The translations under genes and the position numbers were made by a program. A model generated the notes under the pieces. It was not told where the DNA came from. It ran no database searches and was given only the letters and a program-made list of their open reading frames with translations. From an uncultured Spirochaetia bacterium (GTDB lineage: Bacteria; Spirochaetota; Spirochaetia; SZUA-6; Bin103): a stretch of 64,000 bases of DNA. Below are positions 35,334 through 43,400 of this stretch, one piece after another (the stretch's first letter is position 1; each line of letters starts with the position of its first letter). The stretch is taken from contig CATQHW010000001.1 of assembly GCA_958296075.1 (NCBI GenBank), forward strand, positions 434,001 to 498,000. The letters run 5' to 3'.

Positions 35334-36338
35334 TCAGTCCACGCCGAACAGTCGGGCGGCGTTGTTCCAGAAGATGTCCTCCACGGCGTGGTCGTCGAGC
35401 CGCTCGGACCAGCACGCCCATCTGATCGAGCGCAGGTGCTCCAGACCGATCAGCACCGGCCGGATGTCGACGTGCTTCTCGCCCCACACCGGCGAGTCTT
35501 CGTACAGCCAGAGGAAGGCGTCGGCCGCGCCGGCATGCCGGCCACGCCCGTGGCAGACCGGCAGGTCGGTGCCGTACATCAGCTTGTCGTGGCCGACGAT
35601 GCGGATGATCGCCTGGTGGGCGATCGGCTCGCAGTTGGCGCTGGTGTCGAAATACAGGTTATCGAGCCCGGTCAGGTGCGGCAGCCCCTCAAGATTGTGC
35701 GCCGGCTGAAATCCGCGCGCCGAGTGGGCCAGGATCAGGTTCATGTCCGGGTACCGCTCGCAGTAGCGGCGGATCCAGCGGATGTTGGCAGGATCGGCCG
35801 CCGCCCGCGAGCGGACCATGTGCAGGGTGATCGCCCACCCCTCTTCGTGCGCGACGCGCACCAGCCGCTCCGGCAGGAAGTCCGGTATCTCCGCCTCCCA
35901 GGTCGGCTTCACCGGCGCCATGGTGTGATAGCACTTCAGGCCGTGCAGGCCGAGGCGCCGCACTTCCTGCCGCACCCACTCCGGATCGTCCTCCGGACGG
36001 ATGAAGAAGAGTCCCCGGCACGACCGATCGGCGGCGACCGCCCGCGCCACCCACTCGTTCTGCGAGGTGAACAGCCCCGCGTCGGTCGGACGCACCGACG
36101 GGATGAACAGCGCGGCCATGCGCCGCCCTGGATGCAGGTCGTTCATCAACCGGCGGTACTCCGGGAGCCCCACGTCCGCCGGACATCCGGGCAGGTCCCA
36201 GCCGGTCTCCTGCCGGCGCCACAGGTGCGTGTGGGCGTCGAAGACGCGGTCGGGCAGGAACGAGGCGATCTCCCGCTCGTAGAATTCCACGTCCTCGGGC
36301 AGGAGCCGGTCCGGGGGCCGGGTATCGGTGCTCGGCAT
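35334..36338 (-). CDS. Amidohydrolase-family (TIM-barrel metal hydrolase)
   Basis: A 334-residue member of the amidohydrolase_2 group. The metal-binding HxH is in VFDAHTHLW, a later His lies in AITLHMVR, another in ILAHSARGF, and the Asp in MYGTDLPVCHG. Such enzymes hydrolyse lactones or decarboxylate and hydrate carboxylic acids; 2-pyrone-4,6-dicarbaxylate and L-rhamnono- or fuconolactone hydrolases are close relatives. With the dehydrogenase 9 nt upstream and the reductase 13 nt downstream, a lactonase step after sugar oxidation is plausible. Confidence 0.8.
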   Translation of the reverse strand: MPSTDTRPPDRLLPEDVEFYEREIASFLPDRVFDAHTHLWRRQETGWDLPGCPADVGLPEYRRLMNDLHPGRRMAALFIPSVRPTDAGLFTSQNEWVARAVAADRSCRGLFFIRPEDDPEWVRQEVRRLGLHGLKCYHTMAPVKPTWEAEIPDFLPERLVRVAHEEGWAITLHMVRSRAAADPANIRWIRRYCERYPDMNLILAHSARGFQPAHNLEGLPHLTGLDNLYFDTSANCEPIAHQAIIRIVGHDKLMYGTDLPVCHGRGRHAGAADAFLWLYEDSPVWGEKHVDIRPVLIGLEHLRSIRWACWSERLDDHAVEDIFWNNAARLFGVD

Positions 36339-36347
36339 GCGGCGCTC

Positions 36348-37427
36348 CTATCCCTGGAAGCGGGGCTGTCTGGGCGCCCGGTCGCGTTCGAGCCGCACCG
36401 TGCTGCCGGTCAGCGGCAAGTCCACGCGAGCCCCTCCCCGCACGTGGGATTCGATCGCCGCGAAGATCAGCTCGGTGCCGGCGCGCGCGGCGCGCGAGCC
36501 GCCGATCGGCGGCTCGCCCGTGTCGAGCGAGCGGACCAGGTCCTGCACCAGCCGCAGATTGGCGCTGATCGGCTGCCAGTCGGGGAACGGCGCCTCGACG
36601 AACCGACTGCGCGCGTTGCCGGGGTTCTCCCGGCGGCGCATCGAGTACTCCTGCCGCCGCGTGGCGCGCAGCGTTCCATCCGTGCAACGCGCCTCGAACT
36701 CCACCTCGTGCGCCGGTGGGATCGCGTAGGCCAGGACCCCGTTCTCGAACCCGATCGCCCCGTGCGCGACGGGGTCCTCTGTCAGCCGGTCGCCCTGCAG
36801 AGTCCAATCGCCGTCCAGAAGCTGCATCTGCACCCACGACGCCCGGTGGTCGCCGTTGAGGAACAGCACGTTGTCGAAGTAGTGGCTGGCACCGTTGAAC
36901 AGGTTGGTCGCCTGGATGATGACCGACCGCAGCGCGCCCAACCGCCCATCGTCGATCACGCCCTTCATGGCGTGGAAGCCGGGATGCCAGCGCCGTTGCG
37001 TGCCCAGGTTGAAGACCACCCCGCGCCGCTCGCACGCCTGGACGATCGCGTCCGCTTCCGCCATCGAGGCGGCCATCGCCTTCTCCGCGTAGATCGCCCG
37101 GGCCCCGTGCTCGGCGGCGTGGACGGCGATCTCCGCCCGGCCCTCCGGCTGCGTCGCGATGCTGACGATGTCCGGCCGCTCGACGTCGATCATCTCCCTG
37201 TAGTCCAGGTACTGCTTGTCGGGCGGAATCCCGTACTGCCGGCCGGTCTCCGCCATCACCTCGGGACGCAGGTCCGAGCACGCCACCAGCTCGGTGCGAT
37301 CGCATGCGGTGTAGACCGCGGCGTGCGAGTATGGATGGACGATGTGCTTCATCTCGACGACTTCGTGGTCGATGAAGGCGCCCATGCGGCTGCAGCCGAT
37401 GAGGACGGCCCGGTAGGTATCCTTCAT
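36348..37427 (-). CDS. Gfo/Idh/MocA-family oxidoreductase
   Basis: A 359-residue NAD(P)-dependent dehydrogenase. The Rossmann opening is RAVLIGCSRMGAFID and the strand-5 motif is AIYAEKAMAASMAEAD, where the usual Pro after EK is Ala. FNLGTQRRWHPGFHAMK contributes the active-site helix. These enzymes oxidise sugars, inositols or sugar acids. ATG at 37427 fits the Rossmann start; the long frame beyond it is antisense to the divergent paralogue. It is the first gene of a four-gene operon and is divergent from a second Gfo/Idh gene with a 78-bp gap. Confidence 0.85.
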   Translation of the reverse strand: MKDTYRAVLIGCSRMGAFIDHEVVEMKHIVHPYSHAAVYTACDRTELVACSDLRPEVMAETGRQYGIPPDKQYLDYREMIDVERPDIVSIATQPEGRAEIAVHAAEHGARAIYAEKAMAASMAEADAIVQACERRGVVFNLGTQRRWHPGFHAMKGVIDDGRLGALRSVIIQATNLFNGASHYFDNVLFLNGDHRASWVQMQLLDGDWTLQGDRLTEDPVAHGAIGFENGVLAYAIPPAHEVEFEARCTDGTLRATRRQEYSMRRRENPGNARSRFVEAPFPDWQPISANLRLVQDLVRSLDTGEPPIGGSRAARAGTELIFAAIESHVRGGARVDLPLTGSTVRLERDRAPRQPRFQG

Positions 37428-37505
37428 GTTCCTGCGATCATACCAGGAGTCAGCCGGGCCGGTCAGATCGGCGCGTGCATGAGGCGACCAGCGAGGAGGG
37501 AAACG

Positions 37506-38591
37506 GTGAGCGCACCATATCGAGCCGCCATCATCGGCACCGGCCGCATGGGTGGACTGATCGAGGACGAGATTCCGCCGGGCAGTTTCAGCCGGCCGTA
37601 CGGCCACTTCAGCGCCTACGCGGCCATCGACGAGGTCGAGGTCGTGGCCGTCGCGAACCGCGGCGCGGAGCGGCTGGACCGATTCGTGAAGCGCTTCGGC
37701 GTCACCAACACCTACCTCGACTACCGGACGATGATCGAACGGGAGAAGCCGGACATCGTCAGCGTCACCACGCCCAGCTTCGCCCGCGCGGAGCCGATCG
37801 TCTTCGCCGCCGAGCACGGCGTCAGAGGCATCTACGCCGAGAAGGGGCTCTGCGCGTCGCTTGCCGAGGCCGACCGCATCCGCTCCGCACTGCGCGCGAA
37901 CGGCGTGGCCTTCAACTGGGGCGCCATGCGCCGCCATCACGACGGCTTCAAGCGGCTGCGCGCGGCGATCGAGCAGGGACAGATCGGCGAGCCCCGGTTC
38001 GCGGCGATGTATGCCCGAACCGACCTGATCAAACACCACCCGCACACGCTCGACCTGGTCGCGATGATGCTGGGCGACCCCGTGCCGGAGTGGGTAGAGG
38101 GCCGGCTTGAGGAACCGGACGATCCCGACGGGCCGCCCACCAAGCAGTTCCCGCGATACGATGCGGCGGGTCACCGCTTCGAACGCCCGCCGGACGGCGA
38201 GATCGGCGACCCGATGGTCGGCTTCTACCGGGTCGGGTATCGCGGAGGAGCCGAAGGCCACTTCGTGCCGCGTCCCGGATTCGATCTGGACGTGCGCGGC
38301 ACCGACGGCCACGCCCACGCGTGGGACAACGGCGAGTTGATCTTCCTGCATCGGCCTCGAGGCGATGACGTCGAACAGAAGTTCATCCGGCCCCGCGGCG
38401 AAAGTCCCACGATCTGCACGATCCGGGACATCATCCGCGAGCTGGAAACGGGCGAACCCACGGCCGGCCGAATCGACATCACGATGCAATCGGTCGAGGT
38501 CCAGTTCGGAGTCGCCTGCTCGCATCTGCAGGGCGGAGCCCGCGTCGCCCTGCCCGTGACCGATCGAAGCCTGTACGTCCCGGGCGGATAG
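37506..38591 (+). CDS. Gfo/Idh/MocA-family oxidoreductase
   Basis: A 361-residue dehydrogenase. AAIIGTGRMGGLIEDE is the nucleotide-binding loop, IYAEKGLCASLAEADRI replaces the canonical EKP by EKG, and NWGAMRRHHDGFKRL lies at the active site. GTG at 37506 follows a GGAGGG by 5 nt, which decides the start. It is a paralogue of the divergent gene and is followed by a SelA-fold PLP enzyme with a 4-nt gap, so the pair probably dehydrogenates and then eliminates or deaminates a sugar-acid-like compound. Confidence 0.85.
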   Translation: MSAPYRAAIIGTGRMGGLIEDEIPPGSFSRPYGHFSAYAAIDEVEVVAVANRGAERLDRFVKRFGVTNTYLDYRTMIEREKPDIVSVTTPSFARAEPIVFAAEHGVRGIYAEKGLCASLAEADRIRSALRANGVAFNWGAMRRHHDGFKRLRAAIEQGQIGEPRFAAMYARTDLIKHHPHTLDLVAMMLGDPVPEWVEGRLEEPDDPDGPPTKQFPRYDAAGHRFERPPDGEIGDPMVGFYRVGYRGGAEGHFVPRPGFDLDVRGTDGHAHAWDNGELIFLHRPRGDDVEQKFIRPRGESPTICTIRDIIRELETGEPTAGRIDITMQSVEVQFGVACSHLQGGARVALPVTDRSLYVPGG

Positions 38592-38595
38592 CAGC

Positions 38596-39759
38596 GTGGC
38601 GGAAGAGATTTACGATCACCTTGGCGTCCCCCGGCTGGTGAACGCCGCCGGCGGCTTCACCGCCTACGGCGGGTCCCGGATGCGGGAGTCGACGCTCCGG
38701 CGCATGCACGAGGCGGCGCGGAGCTATACGGACATCCGGGCGCTGCAGGCCGAGGTGCACCGGCGCCTCGCCAAGCTGACCCGCAACGATGCGGCGTTCG
38801 TCTCCAACGGCGCGGACACCGGCCTGTACCTGTGCGCGGCCGCGGCCGTGGAGCGCCGCGCCGGGCGGCCGCTCCGCTACCTGAGCTCCGAGGAGATCGG
38901 CGGTTACGAGGTGATCGTGTTCACCGCCCACCACAATCCGTATGACTTCGTGCTGCAGCAGCTCGGTGTGCGCACGAAGACCCTGGGCTACGCGAACTTC
39001 ATCGAGCCGATCACGCGCGACGCGCTCACGTACAACATCACCGACCGCACGGCCGCTATCTTCTTCTTCCAGGCCGAGCACGGCTGGACGACGCAGGGCG
39101 GTCTTTCCTTCGAGGACACGGTAGCGGTGGCGCGCATGCACGGGCTGCCGCTGGTGATCGACTGCGCGGCGCAGCTCCCGCCGAGAGAGAACCTTTGGAA
39201 GTTCACGCAGGCCGGCGCGACCGCCGCGCTGTTCAGCGGCGGCAAGGACCTGCGCGGCCCGCAGTCGAGCGGGCTGGTGGTCGGCGAGCAGTGGTTTCTG
39301 GAGATCGTCACCCGCATCGGCTTCCCGAACTACGGCCACGGCCGGATGATGAAGACCGGACGCGAGGAGATCGTCGGCCTCTACTGGGCGGTGAAGGAGT
39401 ATCTGGAGGACGATGAGGACGCGCGGCTCGCCTGGGCTGACGAGGCGGCGGCGCAGATCTGCAGCGCGCTGGCGCAGAGCCGCGTCTTTGCCGCCGAGCG
39501 CGACCCTCGCAGCGAGGCGGGACAGCCGATCGCCCGGGCCCGGCTGCGGCTGCTCGGCGGGATCACCGAGCGGCAGGTGCTCGACCATCTGCGCGCCCAG
39601 CACCCGCCGGTGGTCTGCGGCAGCGAATCGCCCGGCGAGGTGACGGTGGCGCCGATGTGCATGGAGCCCGACGAGGTGCCGGTCGTTATCGAAGCGCTGC
39701 GGCGCTGCGAGCGCGACCTGGCTCCCGGAAGGCAGACCTCCTCGCCTGCCTCCGGATGA
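38596..39759 (+). CDS. SelA-fold PLP-dependent enzyme (DgaE-like aminotransferase-superfamily lyase)
   Basis: A 387-residue fold-type I PLP protein. VNAAGGFTAYGGSRMRESTL is the family opening, AFVSNGADTGLYLCAAAA binds the cofactor phosphate, LPLVIDCAAQLPP holds the Asp, and FSGGKDLRGPQSSGL holds the PLP Lys. It is related to selenocysteine synthase and to D-glucosaminate-6-phosphate ammonia-lyase (DgaE). No SelB or tRNA-Sec is near, so a sugar-acid or amino-acid lyase role is preferred. It starts with GTG, 4 nt after the dehydrogenase stop, and its stop overlaps a DapA-like remnant. In DgaE/DgaF loci the next gene is an aldolase, which fits that remnant. Confidence 0.75.
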   Translation: MAEEIYDHLGVPRLVNAAGGFTAYGGSRMRESTLRRMHEAARSYTDIRALQAEVHRRLAKLTRNDAAFVSNGADTGLYLCAAAAVERRAGRPLRYLSSEEIGGYEVIVFTAHHNPYDFVLQQLGVRTKTLGYANFIEPITRDALTYNITDRTAAIFFFQAEHGWTTQGGLSFEDTVAVARMHGLPLVIDCAAQLPPRENLWKFTQAGATAALFSGGKDLRGPQSSGLVVGEQWFLEIVTRIGFPNYGHGRMMKTGREEIVGLYWAVKEYLEDDEDARLAWADEAAAQICSALAQSRVFAAERDPRSEAGQPIARARLRLLGGITERQVLDHLRAQHPPVVCGSESPGEVTVAPMCMEPDEVPVVIEALRRCERDLAPGRQTSSPASG

Positions 39760-39950
39760 AACCGCTCGCCGGCGTGGTGCCGGTGATACCGACGCCGTTC
39801 ACCAAGGACGAGTCCATCGCGACGCTCGCCGGCTGCAGCGCTGCTTCGGCCTGGACCGCTGAAGCGGCCACCGGAATCGACGAAGCCACATTTCGGCGGC
39901 TCAAGCACCAACTCGAGGTCGCTGAGGACAGCACCACCCATCCCCACTGA
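39756..39950 (+). pseudogene. N-terminal fragment of a DapA/KDPG-type aldolase gene
   Basis: The first 20 codons (MKPLAGVVPVIPTPFTKDES) are the classical start of the dihydrodipicolinate synthase/N-acetylneuraminate lyase family, and the ATG overlaps the previous stop (ATGA). After that the sequence (CSAASAWTAEAATGIDEATF and on) no longer matches the family and stops after 64 codons instead of about 300. The join near codon 22 is a deletion or recombination point. The second half resembles a helix-turn-helix of a transposase OrfA only weakly. Confidence 0.65.
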
Positions 39951-40051
39951 GGCCTCGCCACATTCGGTCGCCGGCTCCTAAGAGCGCTGGCCCGGCGATC
40001 ATGGCGCCGCGCTTCAATCGCTTCGACGGGATCGGGTATCTTACCGTCACC

Positions 40052-41167
40052 ATGCGTATCGATCGACTGGACGTGCACTACGTGGTGATGCCGCTCATCT
40101 ACCCCTGGCGCACCGCCTACGGCGAGGATGCCGACATCCACTCGGTGCTGGTGAAGCTCTCGAGCGGCGAGCACACGGCATGGGCGGAGAGCACGCCCTT
40201 CTTCGCCCCACACTACCTGAGCGAGTCGGCCGGCTCGGTCTTCTACCACGTCACCGAGGTGTTCGGCCCGCACGTGGTCGGCCGAGAGTACGACACGGCC
40301 GCGGACCTCAACGAGCGGCTCGGCCCCTTCAAGGGCAACTCGTTCGCCAAGGCCGCCATCGAGATCGGCTGGTGGACCTTGCAGAGCCGCATCACCGGCA
40401 CCCCGCTGCACCGGCTGCTGGGGGGCGCCACGCGGGACGTGATCGCCGGGGCCGACTTCGGCATCCAGGACTCGCTTCAAGTGCTGCTCGGCAACATCGG
40501 CCAAGCGGTCGACGCCGGGTTCCCGCGCATCAAGCTCAAGGTAGCCAAGGGATGGGACCTGGAGATGCTCCGCGCGGTCACCTCGACCTTCCCGGACATG
40601 ACCTTCCACATCGACTGCAACTCAGGCTACACGCTCGACGACCTGCCGTTCTTCCGGGCGATCGACGACCTGGGGCTGGCGTTCATCGAGCAGCCACTGC
40701 ACCACACCGACATCCTCGACCACGCCGAGCTGGCCAGGCGGATCGACACGCCGATCTGTCTGGACGAGACCATCGTCGACCCACGAACCGCCGAGCAGGC
40801 GATCCGCATCGGCGCCTGCCGGTACATCAACATCAAGCCGGCGCGCGTGGGCGGGCTGCAGAACGCGCTGGCCATTCACGACATGGCACGAGATGCCGGC
40901 ATCCCGGTGTGGATCGGCGGGATGCTGGAGAGCTCGGTCGGCGGCGCCGTCTGCGTCGAGCTCGCCACCCTCGACAACGTCACCTACCCCGGCGACCTGT
41001 TCCCCTCATCTCGCTTCTACACGCGGGACCTGGCCGCGCCGCCGCTTGAATACGACTCACCGAACACCTTCCGTCCGTTCGGGTCCGATCTGCCGGCGCC
41101 GGACCCGGAGATGCTGGCCGCGTGGACGCGACGGCACGCGGCCGTGGCGGCGGAGGCAGAGCGGTGA
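40052..41167 (+). CDS. Enolase-superfamily enzyme (mandelate racemase / muconate-lactonizing, OSBS-like)
   Basis: A 371-residue member. The catalytic lysines are in RIKLKVAKGWD and NIKPARVGG, and the metal ligands are Asp in HIDCNSGY, Glu in FIEQPL and Asp in CLDETI. This arrangement matches the MLE/o-succinylbenzoate synthase subgroup, including N-succinylamino-acid racemases. ATG at 40052 gives the usual first strand MRIDRLDVHYVVMPL; the upstream ATG at 40001 adds non-conserved residues. Its stop overlaps the GTG start of a PhyH gene, and a sugar epimerase follows, so the three form one operon. No men genes are near, so menaquinone synthesis is unlikely. Confidence 0.8.
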   Translation: MRIDRLDVHYVVMPLIYPWRTAYGEDADIHSVLVKLSSGEHTAWAESTPFFAPHYLSESAGSVFYHVTEVFGPHVVGREYDTAADLNERLGPFKGNSFAKAAIEIGWWTLQSRITGTPLHRLLGGATRDVIAGADFGIQDSLQVLLGNIGQAVDAGFPRIKLKVAKGWDLEMLRAVTSTFPDMTFHIDCNSGYTLDDLPFFRAIDDLGLAFIEQPLHHTDILDHAELARRIDTPICLDETIVDPRTAEQAIRIGACRYINIKPARVGGLQNALAIHDMARDAGIPVWIGGMLESSVGGAVCVELATLDNVTYPGDLFPSSRFYTRDLAAPPLEYDSPNTFRPFGSDLPAPDPEMLAAWTRRHAAVAAEAER

Positions 41168-41967
41168 GCGCCGAACCGGCCGCCGCCGGACTGTCGGCGC
41201 AGCAGACGGAGAACTTTCAGCGCGACGGGTACCTGATCCTGGAGGGCTTCCTGACGCCTGAGTACAACGAACGCCTGATCGCGGAGGTGGACGAGCTGAT
41301 GGCCGACCGCGCGAACGGCGGAAAGCCGCTGCTCACCTCCTACCGGGAGATGGGCCTGCTCACCTCGCATCCGCCCATGATGGCCATGATCGAGTCGCTG
41401 ATGGGCCCGCGCTTCGCCATGCACCACATCCACTCGGTCCGGCACGACGCCGGCCACAGCGGCGTCGCATGGCATCAGGACTACGAGCAGGAGCCGCACA
41501 CCAACCGCTCACACGTCATGGTGCACGTCTTCTATTACCTGAACGGCCTCAACGGTGAGATCGGCGACCTGCTGGTGCTGCCGGGGTCGCAGACGATCGT
41601 GGTCGAGCGGAGCCTCTCCCTGTTCGGGACGGAGGACCTGCCCGGCTCGGTCTGCGTCGACCGCCTGCCGCCCGGGTCGGCGGTGATCGTGCACTCGGCG
41701 GTCTGGCACGCGCGGCGCCCCAAGCCCGGCGGCGAGGAGCGCGGGCGCTACTTCATCGACATCTCCTACTGCCAGCACGGCGTCCTCTGGCCGGCATACG
41801 GCACCGTGAAAGAGGTCAACCAGGAGGCGTTGCGGCAGGGCTTCGACCGCGGCGGCCGCTACCGGCACGTCTACGACTCCTCCCGGTTCTTCGATCGGCG
41901 GCCGCTGAAGCAGCGCTTCGACCGGAACAACGAGGGGAGCCTCCTGCTGCGACTGAAGGACCGGTAG
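41164..41967 (+). CDS. Phytanoyl-CoA dioxygenase (PhyH) family protein
   Basis: A 267-residue Fe(II)/2-oxoglutarate oxygenase. The opening is TENFQRDGYLILEGFL, the metal motif is AWHQDYEQ, and the distal His is in IVHSAVWHARRPKPGGEERG, whose Arg would hold 2-oxoglutarate. The GTG at 41164 overlaps the previous stop (GTGA), so translation is coupled to the enolase-superfamily enzyme. It likely hydroxylates an intermediate of the same pathway. Confidence 0.85.
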   Translation: MSAEPAAAGLSAQQTENFQRDGYLILEGFLTPEYNERLIAEVDELMADRANGGKPLLTSYREMGLLTSHPPMMAMIESLMGPRFAMHHIHSVRHDAGHSGVAWHQDYEQEPHTNRSHVMVHVFYYLNGLNGEIGDLLVLPGSQTIVVERSLSLFGTEDLPGSVCVDRLPPGSAVIVHSAVWHARRPKPGGEERGRYFIDISYCQHGVLWPAYGTVKEVNQEALRQGFDRGGRYRHVYDSSRFFDRRPLKQRFDRNNEGSLLLRLKDR

Positions 41968-41968
41968 C

Positions 41969-42967
41969 GTGGCGCGGCGATACGCGAAGATCGTGCTGAT
42001 CACCGGCGCCACCGGCAAGGTCGGGCAGCACTTCATCGGCCGGTTCCTGGCCGATCCGGCCTGGGAGGGGGCCAGGCTGCGCGCGCTGTGCCACAACCGG
42101 CAGCTCGCGGCCGGCGAGCGGCTGGAGGTCGTACGCGGCTCGATGGCGGAGCGCGACGACGTGACGCGGGCCGCGGTGGGCGTCAGCCACGTGGTGCATC
42201 TGGCCACCTGCAAGGAGACTCCGGACGACGTCATCGACGTAACCGTGAAGGGGCTGTTCTGGCTGCTTGAGGAGTGCCGTCAGTCGCCGGCCTTCGAGCG
42301 CTTCGTCCTGATCGGCGGCGATGCCGGCGTCGGCCACTTCGTCTATCCCCATCCGATACCTGTGACCGAAACGCAGAAGCACTCCGCCTACGCCGGCTGC
42401 TATGCCCTGTCCAAGGTGCTGGAAGAGACGATGCTGGAGCAGTACTACCTCCAGTACGACCTGGACGGCTGCTGCCTGCGCGCCCCATGGATCATGGAGA
42501 AGGACGACTTCAGGTACTCGCTCTCCTTCGGCGAGGACGTGTTCGGTGGCCCGCGGTGGCGCGACCTGACAGGTACGGAGGCAGCCGAGGGATACCGCGC
42601 AGCGGGGACGGTGCCGGTCATGCTCGACCCGCAGGGCAAGCCGGTGCTGCGCAACTTCGTCCACGTCGACGATCTGGCGACCGCCATCATCACCGCGCTG
42701 GACCATCCGGCGGCCCGGCAGCAGCTCTTCAACATCTGCATGGACGAGCCGATCGATTACCGCGAGGTGGCGCGGTATCTGCGGGAGACCCGGGGGCTGC
42801 CGAGCGTCGAGGTTCCGACCGGGTTCCACGGCACCTGGCTGGACAACAGCAAGGCGAAGTTCCTGCTGGGCTGGCGACCGCGCTACGACCTGCAACGCCT
42901 GATCGACGAGGCGTGGGACTATCGCCGCGCCGCCGACGATCCGCGCAGGATCTGGTATCCCGGATGA
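41969..42967 (+). CDS. NAD-dependent epimerase/dehydratase (extended SDR)
   Basis: A 332-residue extended short-chain dehydrogenase. VLITGATGKVGQHFI is the NAD loop, the catalytic pair is Tyr and Lys in CYALSKVLEE, and RNFVHVDDLATAI is the conserved sugar-binding region. It resembles uronate dehydrogenases and UDP-sugar epimerases. The GTG start lies one base after the PhyH stop, in a three-gene operon with an enolase-superfamily enzyme. A role in oxidising or epimerising a sugar acid fits the neighbours. Confidence 0.8.
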   Translation: MARRYAKIVLITGATGKVGQHFIGRFLADPAWEGARLRALCHNRQLAAGERLEVVRGSMAERDDVTRAAVGVSHVVHLATCKETPDDVIDVTVKGLFWLLEECRQSPAFERFVLIGGDAGVGHFVYPHPIPVTETQKHSAYAGCYALSKVLEETMLEQYYLQYDLDGCCLRAPWIMEKDDFRYSLSFGEDVFGGPRWRDLTGTEAAEGYRAAGTVPVMLDPQGKPVLRNFVHVDDLATAIITALDHPAARQQLFNICMDEPIDYREVARYLRETRGLPSVEVPTGFHGTWLDNSKAKFLLGWRPRYDLQRLIDEAWDYRRAADDPRRIWYPG

Positions 42968-43400
42968 CACGAGCGCAACGCACGATGACGGAAGGTGAGG
43001 CATGAGGACCATCCTCGGCGACGGCGACTACCGGTACGCAGCGCTGGCCGTCACCGACCTTTGTCGATACGAAGGCCAAGGTCGCCGAGCTGGAGCAGAC
43101 CAGCAGCATCGTCGGCAAGTTCCCGCTGCCGTTCTCGGTCGACGCACCGGCTGTCGACCATAGAGCTTGCCGACCACGTGCTCGTACTCGAAGGCGGAGT
43201 CTTCGCCGGCACCGGCCACCCAGCGAGCTGATGCGTACGAACCCCGCGTACCGGCGCCTGTTCGCCGATCAGTCCACGGAGCGGGGCTGACCCATAAACG
43301 CGAAGGCCTGCCACCCATCAAGGGGCTCCGGCCGCGCCGTTGGACTCGCGGCGTCCAACTCGCGAACATGACAGCAGCCCACTCGCGGCGAGGAGGAGTC
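42968..43400 (+). other. Gene-fragment region between epimerase and propeller genes
   Basis: No intact gene is visible in these 433 bp. ATG 43002 opens MRTILGDGDYRYAALA, resembling the start of SMP-30/NHL-type lactonases, but this frame then loses coding character. From about 43060 another frame reads FVDTKAKVAELEQTSSIVG and KFPLPFSVDA, coding-like but not assigned. An ABC exporter tail follows (separate entry). From 43291 to 43400 I see only the GAGGAGG ribosome-binding site of the next gene. Confidence 0.5.
43142..43290 (+). pseudogene. C-terminal fragment of an ABC exporter ATPase domain
   Basis: THRLSTIELADHVLVLEGG is the H-loop region and final strand of a type I ABC exporter (MsbA/MdlB-like). 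One frameshift later ELMRTNPAYRRLFADQ completes the usual C-terminus. Walker A, signature and membrane domain are absent, so only about 45 codons survive. Confidence 0.75.

Noticed and set aside
35178-37505. The long plus-strand extension ahead of the Gfo/Idh gene at 37506
   Set aside because: It is antisense to an amidohydrolase and another Gfo/Idh gene; GTG 37506 has a well-placed GGAGGG.
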